This document shows, piece after piece, positions 51,916 through 64,000 of a stretch of DNA of 64,000 nt (positions are counted from its first letter, which is position 1; the number at the start of each line of letters is the position of its first letter). The stretch is taken from positions 7,501 to 71,500 of the forward strand of contig CP114489.1 in assembly GCA_027186245.1 (NCBI GenBank), read 5' to 3'. This DNA is from Coriaria nepalensis (lineage: Eukaryota; Streptophyta; Magnoliopsida; Cucurbitales; Coriariaceae). The notes under the pieces were generated by a model. It saw only the letters and a program-made list of their open reading frames with translations. It had not been told where the DNA came from and made no database searches. A program made the translations under genes and the position numbers.

Positions 51916-52650
51916 TTAGTTACTTCTTCTTCTTTCTCTGGATCCCTTTTTCATTTTAAATTAGTGGGTCAGTTTGAAGCATGTAATTGTAACTGTAAAA
52001 TATGGCCAGAAACGATCGTAAATCCAATCAGTAACACCTACTGGCTTCTGGCTACTGGCTGCTGTACGTCTCCCTAATTGCATTTGCCATTTTGGATAAG
52101 TACATGTCTATTTTTGCTCGTTTTAAAAATGTCTTTTAGTTTTGGTTAGAATTTATTGAATGTGAATGGAGGAAGACGAAGGGTGGTGGATTATGGATCC
52201 ATCAATCGTAAATTCAGATCTATCCTCGATTAACGATGCCACACAGATCCTTGTCCTAGTACGACCTGTCGTTACCAGGATACCTTTTCATGGGTTCCAA
52301 AGAACAAGATCTTAATGATCAAATTACAAAACATAACATCATGGTACTGTTTCCACTTTCCATCTTGTGTCGTACCCAGTGTGTTCACCTGGGGCCGTTG
52401 GATGAGTTTCTTGCGGAATCCGTAATCACCGACGACCTCATAAACATCCATCCATACATTACGGACCAATCCAAAGCGTTGAAAAGGTTTCCATCGGTTT
52501 TTTAAGTTCTAAGAAAATATAAACCAAGTAACCAACACATATAATTTCCTCTGGAATCTGTAATTCACACACAGAAAGTGGATAATGAAAAACAACAAAA
52601 CCTGATGGAGAGTAGTAGTATAGCAACTCGAGTAGTATGTCGATTATCGG
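51916..52650. other. Intergenic, one unexplained minus-strand frame
   Basis: No recognised gene. A minus-strand frame at about 52505-52272 reads like protein (KPFQRFGLVRNVWMDVYEVV, FRKKLIQRPQVNTLG) but lacks a start, partner exons or family match; see findings. Confidence 0.5.
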
Positions 52651-53761
52651 CTACTGAGCAAGTGTGATATCGGCTACTGACAATGTCCCCGACTGATCAA
52701 CATCAAGATCCTCAAACTCTCTCAATAAAACACAGATATCATCCTGACTAATCTTCCCCATCTCTTTCAGCTTGTATATCACAAACTCAGCTGCCCTGTT
52801 AATTATGCAAATTCACAAATCAACATCACAAACCCAACAACACATACACAATGAATCCAAAACAAAACAAATATCTTTAATTAACTTACTCCACAGTACC
52901 ATCATCATTCAGATCAGCTGCCTCCAGATCCGACCTTGTCACCTTCCTATTCAGAACCCACTTCACAAATGCCCTTTGCCTTGTTACTGTGTTTAGTTCG
53001 GCAATATAAAGGAAAACTTGAGCCAAACAAATGGTGCTTGTCAAAATCCAGAATATTGCAAACACACGCCCTTCACTTGTTGAGAAGCTCTTATCTCCAT
53101 ACCCTAGAGTTGTAATGGTAGAACAAACACAATAAAATGCATCAACCGGGTCCAATTTCTCAACATATATTAGAAAAATGGTCCCGCAAACTATAAGCAG
53201 CAGAAGAATGGAAGAGACCATTGAGCACTTGATTTTCTCTTTATTCGTATCTATTTCTTTCGTGCTCTCCACTGGTCGGTCCTTATCATGTTTATGTAGG
53301 GCCTTAACCAGCAATATCTCCTGCTTCTCGACCAAAGAGTCAGCAGCTCTGCTAAGTACGAGGGCAACCAAAGCCATCCCTGTGAAGACAAAAGCACAAG
53401 CTAATAGCTTTGTGAGGTTACTGTTTGGTACAAGGTCTCCATATCCAACAGTTGTCATCGTAACAATGACAAAGTAAACAGCGTCAATTATTGCATCTGT
53501 CTTTTCCCCCTTGATCTGGTTACTGACCAAGTAGAAACATACAGTTCCCACACCTAAGTAGGCAGCTAAATAGATGGTTACCGCTCTGAAATTCGGGTGC
53601 ATGTTCCCAAACATGGCTCCAGATCGTGCATTCAGGCTGATGCCATTCGTCTCCATAGGAAGAGACTCCACAGGCGGAGCACTTCTACAATGCCGAAATC
53701 TTCTTCTCGGAGGAACATTAAATCCTGGTAGCAAGGGCTGTTTCACTCCATCGTCAACCAT
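52651..53761 (-). CDS. Two-pore potassium channel (TPK/KCO type)
   Basis: TPK channels are homodimers with two pore loops per subunit, mostly tonoplast K+ channels gated by Ca2+ and 14-3-3 proteins. Exon 1 (53761-52890) and exon 2 (52795-52651) join to 338 aa. Basic N-terminus with a 14-3-3-like site around Ser27 (RHCRSAP). Four membrane helices. Pore filters are TTVGYGD (about 103-109) and TTLGYGD (about 217-223). C-terminal EF-hand motifs are DLNDDGTVEAAE and DVDQSGTLSVAD; the exon junction lies in the first EF hand. ATG 53761 chosen as the first in-frame Met (MVDDGVKQPLLPG). A 5' UTR intron is likely. Membrane (vacuolar or other) cannot be told from sequence. Confidence 0.95.
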
Positions 53762-53802
53762 TAGGATGATTCGATACAAGGGATTGATATTATAAGGATA
53801 CC

Positions 53803-54539
53803 CTGCATTGTCAAATTAAAAGTCTATGGAAATAAGATTCTTCTTCTAACTGTAAGAAGAGTATCTTTTAAGCGTTTGAGTTCATAGACTATCAATATAG
53901 TAAAAGGTTCATTCAATCTCAAGTCCGAACAGCTTCGGAGAGGAAAGCATTCTTGTGTTTCCATCTCTAACAGAACAAACTAACTGAGATAAATTTTTAA
54001 GAGACAAATGCAAAAACGGGAAAAAAGTTGGGTTCTTCAATCATCAGAATATCTGCTAACTCAAAACAAGTTCAGATTCTAGACTAACAATTCTCCATTT
54101 GGGTTCCAATTTTATATTTTTGTCATGAATAGAGACATATTGAAGCCTAGTGATTCTCTGCCCCAAAGTAAAAAATCCAGAAATCTTTGGAGGACAGCTC
54201 TGTAGCTACGATGCAATCCAATCTCAAATCATAAACAGGCCCTTGGTAAAGGGTCAGCTTCTCTTACACTCTCATTATCATCTCAATCAACAACCCGTTC
54301 ATGTTAAACAATCACAAGAATCCAAAAATCAAATTTTACGATAAAGTGATGGATGCATTATAGTTTTGAGCATGAAAAGACGAAAAGAAGAGAAAGCTCC
54401 TACTCGCTGATCCTCTATTTGGGGTTCCATACTAGATTAAGATCCATCATAACACAGACACGATGTGGAGATCCGCAAAAAGAAATAACAACAACAACAA
54501 TAATAATAATAATAATAGTGAAAGAGAGAAGAAGCTTAC
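53803..54539 (-). other. Likely 5' UTR intron of the TPK gene
   Basis: On the minus strand GATTAAACCG then GTAAGC (donor at 54539) and ATGCAG before GGTATCC (acceptor at 53803) flank AT-rich DNA ending 41 bp upstream of the ATG. This matches the leader intron common in plant channel genes. A TAA/AAT run lies at 54499-54518 just inside the donor. Confidence 0.6.
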
Positions 54540-54540
54540 C

Positions 54541-55845
54541 GGTTTAATCTGCATTTAGTTGCTGCAGAAGGTATTGGGATCGATGCAGGATTCGGACAGA
54601 GAATTCTACCAAGTGAGTGGGAAAGAATCAAACTCCGAACCGAACTCCAGTCTTTCTGTTCTTCCTCTTCTGGATTACAACGTGTACCGTAACAACGAAT
54701 TTTTCCCACTCTGTTTACTTTCTATTGACTACTCCAGGTTTGTTTTCTTTTGTTCCACTAATTCATCCGGCATGTCTCAGTCGGTTCTGTGAGACGACGT
54801 GTACCGCTCTAATAAGCCAAGCTGTTTCATCTGAATTCATCAGCTGAGATGTCGTCGTTTCTCCATCTTGGACGACATGTTGGTTATTTGTAAGCCTTTT
54901 ATTACCTGTCGTCTAAAAGTAAAACATAGGAACCTGAATCATTTTAAACCACGGTTGAAGATATTTTTTGGTGCCCTGTTTGAAATTAATGCTACAGATG
55001 TGAAACCGGATTATCGGGATTCTTCTTATTAATCTACATAATTCTTCTATCTATCTAAAGGAAAAAAGAGAATGATGTTAGATTTGTTTCTCCGGATCGA
55101 AGTGGGCCATTTCAATAATTCCTGCTTAATATATTAGCGATTACCAACAGTTTAGGGAAGTTGATTCTAGATTAACCCACTAATATCTATGATTACTCCA
55201 TTCATGTATATCTTGTAAGAGCCAGAAAGTAGAAACAAACATATGAGATCGGCTTTACTTTCAAGAGCAGGACCCATTTGGCTTATGGAAACTGAACATG
55301 ACAGCTCCCTAAACTCTGACCACATGCATAGCCCAATCCATAGCTGTTTTCAACAGACTTCACAATATGATATATTCGCCTCTCTTCTCTCTACTCTCTA
55401 CTCTCTACTGTTCAATTAGATCATTACGAAAAGTAAAAATTTACTACGTTATCATCACCCATGAATGTCTATACGTTTGAAGAATCTGAATCATGTCTCT
55501 CGCTTTAATCATTTATATTTTCATTGGCTGATTTCATATATTTCATGGATGATTATTCTTTATACCTTATTATAAATGATAAAATGTCAATTTTAGTATC
55601 AATAAATACCCTACATTATTCCTCTTACTAAGTAATCAGAAAATAAGAAAAATAAAGGATATGATGCATTTCTTTGATTTTCGGTCAAGAAACTTGTGTG
55701 AGCACTTTATGATTTTGGTCACTATATGTCTTGTATTTATAAGCAAATGTTAAGTTATATTTTCTTAATCTTATTAGAAATCATAATTGCCTTAAAACAC
55801 AAAAATAAGATGGGCTAAAGCTCATTCAGTAGCCGGACACCCATA
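54541..55845. other. Intergenic, upstream of TPK gene
   Basis: Promoter region of the TPK gene, then AT-rich unique DNA. A CTCTCTACT run lies at 55380-55408. No gene recognised. Confidence 0.55.
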
Positions 55846-57315
55846 TGTTATTTAATCAACATTTTGATTAATTTTGACCGATAAAAATTCAAGTAATAAT
55901 CTGACCAATTAATCTTTTAATGTGTTAATTATGAATCTTTAGAATCATTTTATAATAAAATAAAAGTTCATATATAATTTATTAATTTCCAATTAATTCA
56001 ATGTCATACTTAGTTGTGCTAGCATAGCTGTATAAAATTAAATAAACATATTAATAATTATCATTTTATCATTATAGTCAAACTATAGGCCGAATTACCA
56101 TTTTACTCCTAAAATAATTTTGGTCTGTTTTTCCTTTTTCTCTGACGAAACTTTAATAGTGTTACTCTGAACCCTATGTGTGTGACTGATTACTATATCA
56201 CACCAGCAGAAGGATTTCATAAACTCTTTTTATGATTTTATTTATTTCTAAATTAAATTCGTTTAATTTAAAATAATCTTTTAAATTAAACAATTTATTT
56301 AATCATATCATGATTAATTAACTTTAAACTTCTAAGTCAAGATTGACTTCTAGCAAAGTGTCAAAACTACTCAGGAGATAAGAAGTATCATCTTCTGAAG
56401 GAACCTATTTGTGACCATTGTATATTTACAATAACAATCTTTCTACCTCGCTAATATCATAATTCGTTCTAGGACATTGTTTAACTTTCAAACTCTAATA
56501 AACAAATCATATGAACCATCATACCTTTATTGAACATCGTCAATGGATTTGTATAAACTCCTTTCAAACCATACTACTTTACAAATATTCCTTATTAAAA
56601 AAAGTATATAATTCATAGAACCTTATTCCAAATACGGAACGATGGATTTCCTCTTGACCAATCATAATCCTTCTCACACAACACTTCATACCCAACAATT
56701 CACTCCGTGTTCACCCATGGCTTAGGCTAATAGGAATGATGCCAAATTATGAAGTCTATTACTTAAGAAAACCATGATATTACAAGTCAGAGGATCACAT
56801 GTAAAATATTCACTAGATAATTCTCAATAACAATTAGTATTAATTACCATTGAGAATTATCTAAGCGTCACGTTCAACACCCTTAGTCTCTATTAAGCCT
56901 CCATGCAATCATTATGATGTTCTACTAACATCACTGGCTATGAGATTGGTCACCCTAATAATTAGATGATGAACTATATAACTATCTATCTGGATCAATT
57001 GATATTCATTTTCGAGATCATATTACAATGAACTGTTTATATCTCAAGAGTTTTTAGCGACTCGAGTCTCTACTAACATGATCTCTATCATGGCCTCTAG
57101 AGTGTACAACTCAAGATACTGGATTTTATCATTATATGCATATATAGAACATATAATATTAATTCCCATAAAATCAATAAACATGATAAATAATAACTAA
57201 CTTTCATTAATGACAATAAATAATGTCTTGTTAGTATCCGCATAAAGATAGTATCATATAAATTATTTATCCCATCGAGTTAAAATTATATTGGCTTGAC
57301 GGGCATACACTTTCA
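55846..57315. repeat. Diverged direct repeat, copy A (LTR-like)
   Basis: About 1.47 kb starting TGTTATTTAATCAAC and ending CACTTTCA. It aligns along its whole length with copy B (59630-60974) in the same orientation. TG...CA ends suggest LTRs of an old element, read on the minus strand from TGAAAGTGTATGCCCGTCAAG. No primer-binding site or polypurine tract was found inside, and candidate duplications (CCATA and CCCAT) do not match exactly, so the LTR reading is tentative. Confidence 0.65.
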
Positions 57316-57761
57316 GATCGATCATACAATAATTATATCACATATAATCTTTTTATATAAAGTACAATAAATCCCAAAAATATTAAAATCATGTCTAGGA
57401 TAAAGGAATAACTTTCTTCTTGAATAATTTAATACAAAATTATTCTTTGATGAGATGGGAGGCATCCATGTGTTTGCCCTTGAATCTTAATCCACATGGC
57501 TCGTTCTGCATAGTTAACTTTCTACTTAAAATCTCAACACATAAGATAATAAATTCAGAGAAAATAATGAAAGAAAACACTTTTTTTCTCTTACAAATTT
57601 TGGCCAATGAGGCTTTTTGATTGAATTAATAATTCAGCCACCCCTTAGGTTGTATTTATAGGCACCATTAGGCTACATTTTTCTAATTACATTAGATTTC
57701 CTTATAGTTTAAAACTCTAATCACAGTAGGTTGCCTTTTTCTCTTAAATTAGAAGAGATAA
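57316..57761. other. Spacer between repeat A and solo LTR
   Basis: 446 bp, AT-rich. It contains TATAAATA on the minus strand (about 57652-57660). With 59588-59629 it would be the whole interior of the A/B element before the solo LTR inserted. No coding region. Confidence 0.5.
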
Positions 57762-59582
57762 TGTTAGGCGTGGTGCTCTGAAAGCATATGATGAGTATTT
57801 TTTTAATGAAATTAATAAATGTGACATTTTTTATATAATTTTATAGTGACATTATATATCAGAAAATTTCAAATTCATTTATGTGACTATAATTTTGTAT
57901 TAATACGAGAGGATTAAGATTATAGATAATGAATTAAATTGTTTGTAATATATTAAAATATGAAATCTTTAATTAGTGGTTGCTAGTACGGTCCGCTAAC
58001 ATTATGAATGCAAGTGATCTAGATCCGGATCACTGATGTGAATAGATATCTTAGTGAATGTACTTTATATAATTGGATTATATAGGACATGACCCGGTAT
58101 GAATTAATTCTTTATTAAAATACTATTTTCCATAAAGAATTCTATTCATATCAACAGATGATCATATGCAGATCAATCTAAATCTTGAGTAGTCATGAAC
58201 TCATATTCATGTCAACTGAATCTTTTGATTCACTCATCACGGTTTGTTTGTAAAACATGCTAAAGACTTTTGTTTTAGAGATTCATTGGGATGTGGTTGG
58301 GAAAATGATTTACAGATATGAAATCCAAATTTTCTTCATAGAAGATTATGTATTGGTTTCCTTAAGGGTTAATTCTGGAACTGAATAGTTTTGAGCTCAA
58401 ATTTATGATCAAGTTATAAATTGACCGTTCACCAGTGACTTAATGATAAAGAGATAATTAGAGGGATAAAACGGTAATTTTGACCAGTTCTAATTATGAA
58501 TCAATTTTTGGATGATTGAATTCATGTAATGATTATATCAATGGACTACTAGAGATTGCTCAGTAAATATGTTTTATAATTGCAAGAGTGAAATCTCATA
58601 TTTTTAGTGGAATAATATTGAAATTAATAAATTAGATTTATTATATTAAAGAGTTTAATTAATAATATGATTTATTTAAGCTTGAAATTATAGGTTGATG
58701 GTCCCTAGGTCGCCTCTATAAAATATTGTATAGGGTAAGAATAAAAAATGTCAAAAAATGACTTATTTGCAAAAAAATAGTTTTCTGGTGTAAATTTATA
58801 ATTAATTAAAAGATGTACTTAAATGATAAAATTCGGAATTTATTTATTAAATAATAATATATTTGATTTTGAATTGAATATTTTATATATAATATTAAAT
58901 TGATATGAGATATTAATTTAATATTAAGATTAGGTAAGTCAAATTTTGATTGGTTTGAGAAACTAATTTAAAATTCAAATAAGATATGATTTTGATTTTA
59001 AATGGATGAGATTATATTTTAAATAAGATTTGAAAATGTTTGACTAAATCAAATATATTATTAAAAAGATGATATGATTTAAAATAGATAAGATTCTATT
59101 TTAAATTAGATTTGAAAAGATTTGATCATATCAAATGTATCATTAAAGAGATTATATGATTTAAATAGATAAAACTCTATTTTAAATTAGATTTGAAAAA
59201 TATTGATCATATTAAAAATATCATATGATGATCATCTTATGATTGAATTATCAATTCAATTAATTTAAAGAGTTTAAGTTAATTAGAAAACCTAATGAAG
59301 TCCTATAAATATATCTCATTCTAATTAATTAGAAAAAGAAAAAGAAAATATTATCATCTCTACGTGCCCACACACATCCTATTGTATTAAGGATTGACCT
59401 GGAAGATCGTGATGTGAGCCTCAATGATCGATTCGCGCAGGCTAAAGTATGATCTCTTCGTATAGATGTAGGATTAATTTATATGTATATAAAAGATCGC
59501 AAAAAGTTTTTAGAAATTTTTTTTATATATTGCGAACAATTCAATCGCTTCCGCTACGAGGTTTCGAACCGTTTTTCCAATA
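57762..59582 (+). mobile_element. Solo LTR (about 1.82 kb)
   Basis: Starts TGTTAGGCGTGG and ends CGTTTTTCCAATA (canonical end would be CA). It is flanked on both sides by GATAA (57757-57761 and 59583-59587), a perfect 5-bp target-site duplication. A plus-strand TATA box (TATAAATATA, 59304-59313) lies about 270 bp from the 3' end, followed by a U5-like tail. No internal coding sequence accompanies it, so the element was reduced to one LTR by recombination. Confidence 0.85.
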
Positions 59583-59629
59583 GATAAATGGGTCAAAACA
59601 TGGTCGATAACCTATATGGGTTATATCCA

Positions 59630-60974
59630 TGGATATTTAATCAACTTTTTGATTAATTTGGCTCACGAAATCCAATTAATAATCTGTGTCCGATTTTTAA
59701 TACAAACCTTTTGGAGACTTATATAATTAAATAAAATTTCCTATGTAATATATTAATTTCTAATTAAATTAAATTCACACTTAGTTGTGCTAGTAGAGTC
59801 GCATGATATTAAATTTAACAAATTAGTAATTACTATTTTACCCTTATAGTCAAATTATATGTCAAATCACCATTTTACCCCTAAAATGGTTTTGGTCATT
59901 TTTCCTTTTTCTTCGAAGAACCTTAACTGAGTTACTACGAATCTTATATGTGTAACCAATTAGATTCTACATCATGCCAGCAGAAGGATTTCATAAATAC
60001 TATATGATTTTATTTAATTTAAAATAAATTTTAAATTAAACAGTTAACTTAATCATTTTATAATTAAATAATTTTAAACCTCCAAGGTTAGATTGACTTT
60101 TAGTAAAATGTCAAGACTACCCCATAAATGAGAAATACTATCTTCCGAAAGAACTTGTTGTGACTATAGTAAACTTACAATATTGATCATTCCACCTTTC
60201 TAATATCATGATTCGTCATGGGGTATGGTTTAGTAAACTCTAATAGACAAATCATATAGACCTATATATTTATTGAACATTGACAATAGATTTACAGAAA
60301 TTCATTTCATACCACACTACTTTGTAACGATTCAATGTTTAATAAATTATATAATTTATATGACATATTTCCAAATATAAGTACTCACAAACTTCTCACA
60401 CAATATGTCATACCTAACGATTACTCCTGTTTACCCATTCCTAAGGCTAATTTGAATGATGACAAAGTATGAAACTCTGTACTCAAGGCACCATGATGTC
60501 TTAGGTCTGAGGACCATACATAATATAGTCACTAGATAATTCTCATTTACAATCAATATTAATTATAATTGAGAATTATCTAAGTGTCATGTTCAGTACC
60601 ATTAGTCTTTATTAAGCGTACACACAATCATCATGGTGTTCCATTAACACTACTGACTGTGAGATCGGCCATCCTAACAATTATGTGATGAATTACATAA
60701 TTATCTATGAGGATCAATTGATGTCCATTCTCGTGATCCTATGATAACGAACCGTTTTACGTCTTAGAGTTTTTAGCGACTCGAGTCTCTACTAGCATGG
60801 TCTCCATATTGCATGAGTCAAGACACTGATCTTTATCATAATATGCATCTATATAACATATAATATAACACTGATAATTAATAATGTCTTGCTAATATCC
60901 CTATAAAGATAGTATCACATAAAGTATTTACCTCATCGTGTCTTAATCTAAGTGTCTTGACGGACACACTTTCA
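59630..60974. repeat. Diverged direct repeat, copy B (LTR-like)
   Basis: About 1.35 kb from TGGATATTTAATCAAC to CACACTTTCA, homologous to 55846-57315. Shared blocks include GCCAGCAGAAGGATTTCATAA, TTTTTAGCGACTCGAGTC and a conserved hairpin. About 125 bp shorter than copy A through indels. Confidence 0.65.
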
Positions 60975-63900
60975 CCCATTTGGTGAGCCAATTAGAGGTA
61001 TCGTTCATCATAAGGCCATAGCTGACATTGACCAATAACTTGACTAAGAGGATCCTCTATTAGACCAGTATGGTCCCTTAAGGGCCCATTGAGGTGAGAT
61101 CGATCACATGGTTTGGGACTAAAGCCGGGTGTCCTTTCATAGAGTCTCCCGTAGGGGACAATGAGCAGCTTTCAGTACCACCATCGCTGAGTTGTCTTCT
61201 TAGATTACGACTACGAGACTAGAGAGGGCCGCACACATGAAGTTCCAGGCTGAATTAGAGATGATGATGCATAAGTTTGAGAGCTGGAGAGTAAACTATA
61301 GACTATTGATGTCGATATAAAGCCATGACACGAGCATGCATCCATCTTTTGCAGATTGTCACTTGCCTGACCAACCATGTCCTTGGATGGACTACGGATA
61401 TAGTGGAGCCAAACATAAAGCTTCATCGGATCGAGGCAGCATGGGGCATTGTTTGATCATTTACCTTTCCAGAAGATTAGATTCTTATCCATTATGTTAT
61501 TCCAGTAGACTGATGTGACTTTATTTTAGATCGGCCAAAGGGCCGATCTTTCTTGACTTTTGTTGCTTTAGTTAGATCGGTTTAGTGGCTGATATTTCCT
61601 TGGTGATTTTATTTTTGTTGGGTCGGCCCAGTAGCCGATCCTTCTAGTGGATGATTTTTGTTTTGGTTGGCTTAATGGCTAATCTTTTTAGTGGATGATT
61701 AAACTTTTATTGCTAGTGGTATTTTATTTCTTTTTTGGCAATAACCAGCTAACAATCAAAACCTCAAACCCCTTTAATTATCTGATTTCATGCATGGCTA
61801 GAGTGTAATGCTTTAAGTAATAGTCGTTAATTATCTTATTTTGTTTTACACCTTCCAGAATTTTCCGCTAGTAAGCATTATCGGATGCCTGTAATCCGAT
61901 ATGTTAGGTCTATAGTGAAATCGATTGGATTAGATATCCGATCTTATTGACTTTTTAAGGTTATGATTTGATCCAATCTGTCGGATCGAATCAAATTGGA
62001 TCAAACTGATTAGATATTTGAGGATGCTCATCAAACTGATTTTTTGAAAAGAACTAAAATATAAATTTTAAAAAAATCTGTTGTTTTTCTTCATAGCATT
62101 TTTTTTTTGCACAAGTTGAGTCTACATAACCTAATTCTTAAATACATGTAATTTTAATTATTAAAAAAAATGATCCTTACTATCTAGAGCTCCCAACTTG
62201 AAATTGGGAAAAATAAATTATTCCAATCTTCCATAACATAAATGACGAATTCTTCTTTCAAAACATGAATTATCTGCATCTAGTACTCAAAATGCATATT
62301 CTTCCAACATTCATTTCGTAAGCTCTAATGTGAGTCGTTAGAGCGCTCAATGCATCTAACCTTTCTCTTTCAAGACCCTCTAACTCGATATGCAACTGAT
62401 TCATAGTATTCGGGAGGAGTTATGTTGTTTTATAGGGTGATCTGCAACGATCTTTGTTGCACTTCCATAGGCAATACAAAATCATGACCATATACCAAAG
62501 AATATGGTGTAGTAGACATATAAGTTTTTTTCCATTCTACAAGCCCATATAGTTTGTCTTAGAAGGTCATACCAGGATCTTGGATTATCCTTAATCATCT
62601 TCTTAATTAAGTTTATCACTACCTTATTAGTTGCCTCGGCCCAATCATTATCTTGAGTGTAATAAGGTGTGGATGTGACCAATTTAAGGTCGCGTTCTTC
62701 TATGAATTCAACAACTAAACCACTAGTAAATATAGTGGCGTTATTGATCGTAATAGTATCTAGAACTCCAAACCGATAAATGAACTTCTCTTTTAAGAGG
62801 CCGATGACCTCCGACTGAGTCAACCTCTTCAGTGGCACAACTTCGACCCATTTAGTGAAGTAATTAGTTACGATAAGGATATGTGTGTGATGCTTACTTG
62901 ACTCTAGATATATCTGATTGATCACGTCAATAACCCAATCTCTGAACGGCTAAGGTTTCGCGATAGGCTATATCTCTAGAGCAGACTACCTTTAGATCAG
63001 TCTATATTTCTAACAGCTCCTACATCCATTTGCATACCTGATGTAAATTTCAGGATGGTCGGCTAGTAAAAGCTGTGCCATTTGATTAGCCAGCGTATCT
63101 TTCGTCTGACATGATGAGATCTGCATATTCCATTATGGACCTCCCTCATAATGTCCATGCCTTTGGTGATTTCGAGGCATCTGAGGAGTAGATCGTCTTA
63201 TCCTCACCAATACAACTATGTTCCTAATAAAGTATAATTCAGAGCTAGTCGGTGGAGTTTAACTCAGTAGATCCTACTTGGGTTCTGAAGGTATTAGACA
63301 AGTGATCAACTTCAGTCGCCAGCCTCTTAAATTTCAAAATTGAAGACCAAGAACTTAACCTGCCTAGAAGCAAGAATCATGTGGTTCCTCTTATAGATAA
63401 TCACGGTCCTCAAGGAACCCTCTAATATACTTAAACCAACTGCTAATTATGGCATACCATTAGTTTCGCCATTGAAAGATTAAGAGATATGGTTTAATGC
63501 CTACTCATCAAATTCTAAAAGCTAAATAGCTAAAGTAAAAATATCTAGTCAGTCTGGGGTTGGCACATTTGTAATCCTTGGATATCTGTTTAACTACTAA
63601 CTGAGAGTCACCAAAAATTGATATGCAGGAAGCACTGAGCTCTAACAATATTTCCAAGCCTAAATCAAGGCTTCATACTCCGCCTGATTATTTATGCAAG
63701 GAAAATGAAACTGGAAGGACCATGTACTATGAATGCCTTCTGGCGACTTAATAGAAATTCCCGTCCCTACTATGTGCTCAATATTGGACTTGTCGAAGTA
63801 TAACTCCCAACTGGACTGCTCAAAATGTAGCACCTCAAACACATCTTTGCAGTCGTTTGGAAACAGCTTAGAAGGATGGTCTACTAGGAAATCGAATAAT

Positions 63901-64000
63901 GCTTGTCTTTTAACTAATTTCTAAGGAACATATTGTAAATTGAACTTGGCCAACGATAAGGCCCATTTGCCTAAGCATCCCCTAAGAATTGGCCAAGATA
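60975..64000 (-). mobile_element. Ty3/gypsy retrotransposon remnant, runs off right edge
   Basis: Minus-strand pol fragments in Gypsy order from right to left. First, an RT-RNase H connection and RNase H (about 64000-63650: GKWALSLAKFNLQYVP, KRQALFDFLVDHP, SSWELYFDKSN, NNQAEYEAL). Then a degraded zinc-binding region (about 63080-62960), and the integrase core (62925-62482: VTNYFTKWVEVVPLKRL, KEKFIYRFGVLDTITI, YYTQDNDWAEATNKVVINLI). Stops and frameshifts are common, and the first catalytic Asp-region residue is Asn in VTNYFTKW where Asp is usual. Left of 62480 noncoding 3' DNA continues to about 61000; no LTR could be delimited. Gag and most of RT would lie beyond the window. Confidence 0.82.
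61525..61710. repeat. Four imperfect 46-bp repeats with GATCGGCC palindromes
   Basis: Units start near 61529, 61575, 61621 and 61665. Each contains a GATCGGYY...RGCCGATC-like inverted motif, decaying rightwards, within the noncoding 3' part of the Gypsy element. Confidence 0.75.

Noticed and set aside
61211..61518. Overlapping 60-71 codon frames
   Set aside because: Composition and lack of motifs fit the noncoding 3' region of the Gypsy element.

Overview
This window is the physical end of a flowering-plant chromosome. It opens with about 4.7 kb of the plant telomere repeat CCCTAAA, written with the C-rich strand as +. Next come about 1.85 kb of decayed telomere-like repeats, and then intron-rich nuclear genes in AT-rich DNA with retrotransposon debris. 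The introns, the plant-only families (CH-domain kinesin-14, two-pore K+ channel, fasciclin-like AGP, cellulose synthase-like E) and the telomere repeat identify an angiosperm. I cannot name the genus from sequence alone.

Layout. 1-6545 telomere and degenerate telomere-like DNA. 7.2-8.6 kb cytosolic fructose-bisphosphate aldolase (-). 9.3-13.9 kb decayed uridine kinase-like gene (-). 16.1-21.9 kb kinesin-14 with a CH domain (+). 22.9-24.8 kb SFT2-type vesicle transport protein (-). 25.5-28.6 kb two LINE remnants in opposite orientation. 28.9-31.1 kb glycine-rich membrane-protein gene (-). 32.0-34.8 kb internally deleted Copia element with matching 5-bp target-site duplications. 35.0-36.0 kb oligopeptide-transporter pseudogene (-). 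36.9-40.2 kb CDC48C/NVL-like AAA-ATPase pseudogene (+). 40.9-43.9 kb sucrase/ferredoxin-like gene (+) with a MITE in its last intron. 44.9-45.5 kb truncated CSLE pseudogene (+). 46.2-46.8 kb fasciclin-like AGP pseudogene (-). 47.1-47.9 kb unknown acidic membrane protein (-). 49.5-51.3 kb membrane-anchored cysteine-synthase-like enzyme (-). 51.6-51.9 kb small two-helix membrane protein (+). 52.7-54.5 kb TPK-type K+ channel (-). 55.8-64 kb gene-free retrotransposon territory: a diverged pair of about 1.4-kb direct repeats, a solo LTR between them, and a decayed Gypsy element running off the right edge.

The genes form no pathway; this is ordinary eukaryotic gene order. Six multi-exon genes splice in silico to complete frames (about 8.7 kb of coding sequence, no indel), while five interleaved genes carry stops, frameshifts or truncations. 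The most distinctive observations are an AT-AC (U12-type) intron in the kinesin motor domain, a GC-AG intron in the aldolase, a proximal telomere block whose variants lie only near the contig end, a solo LTR with perfect 5-bp duplications, and the mosaic of decayed and intact genes. I found no convincing previously undescribed system.
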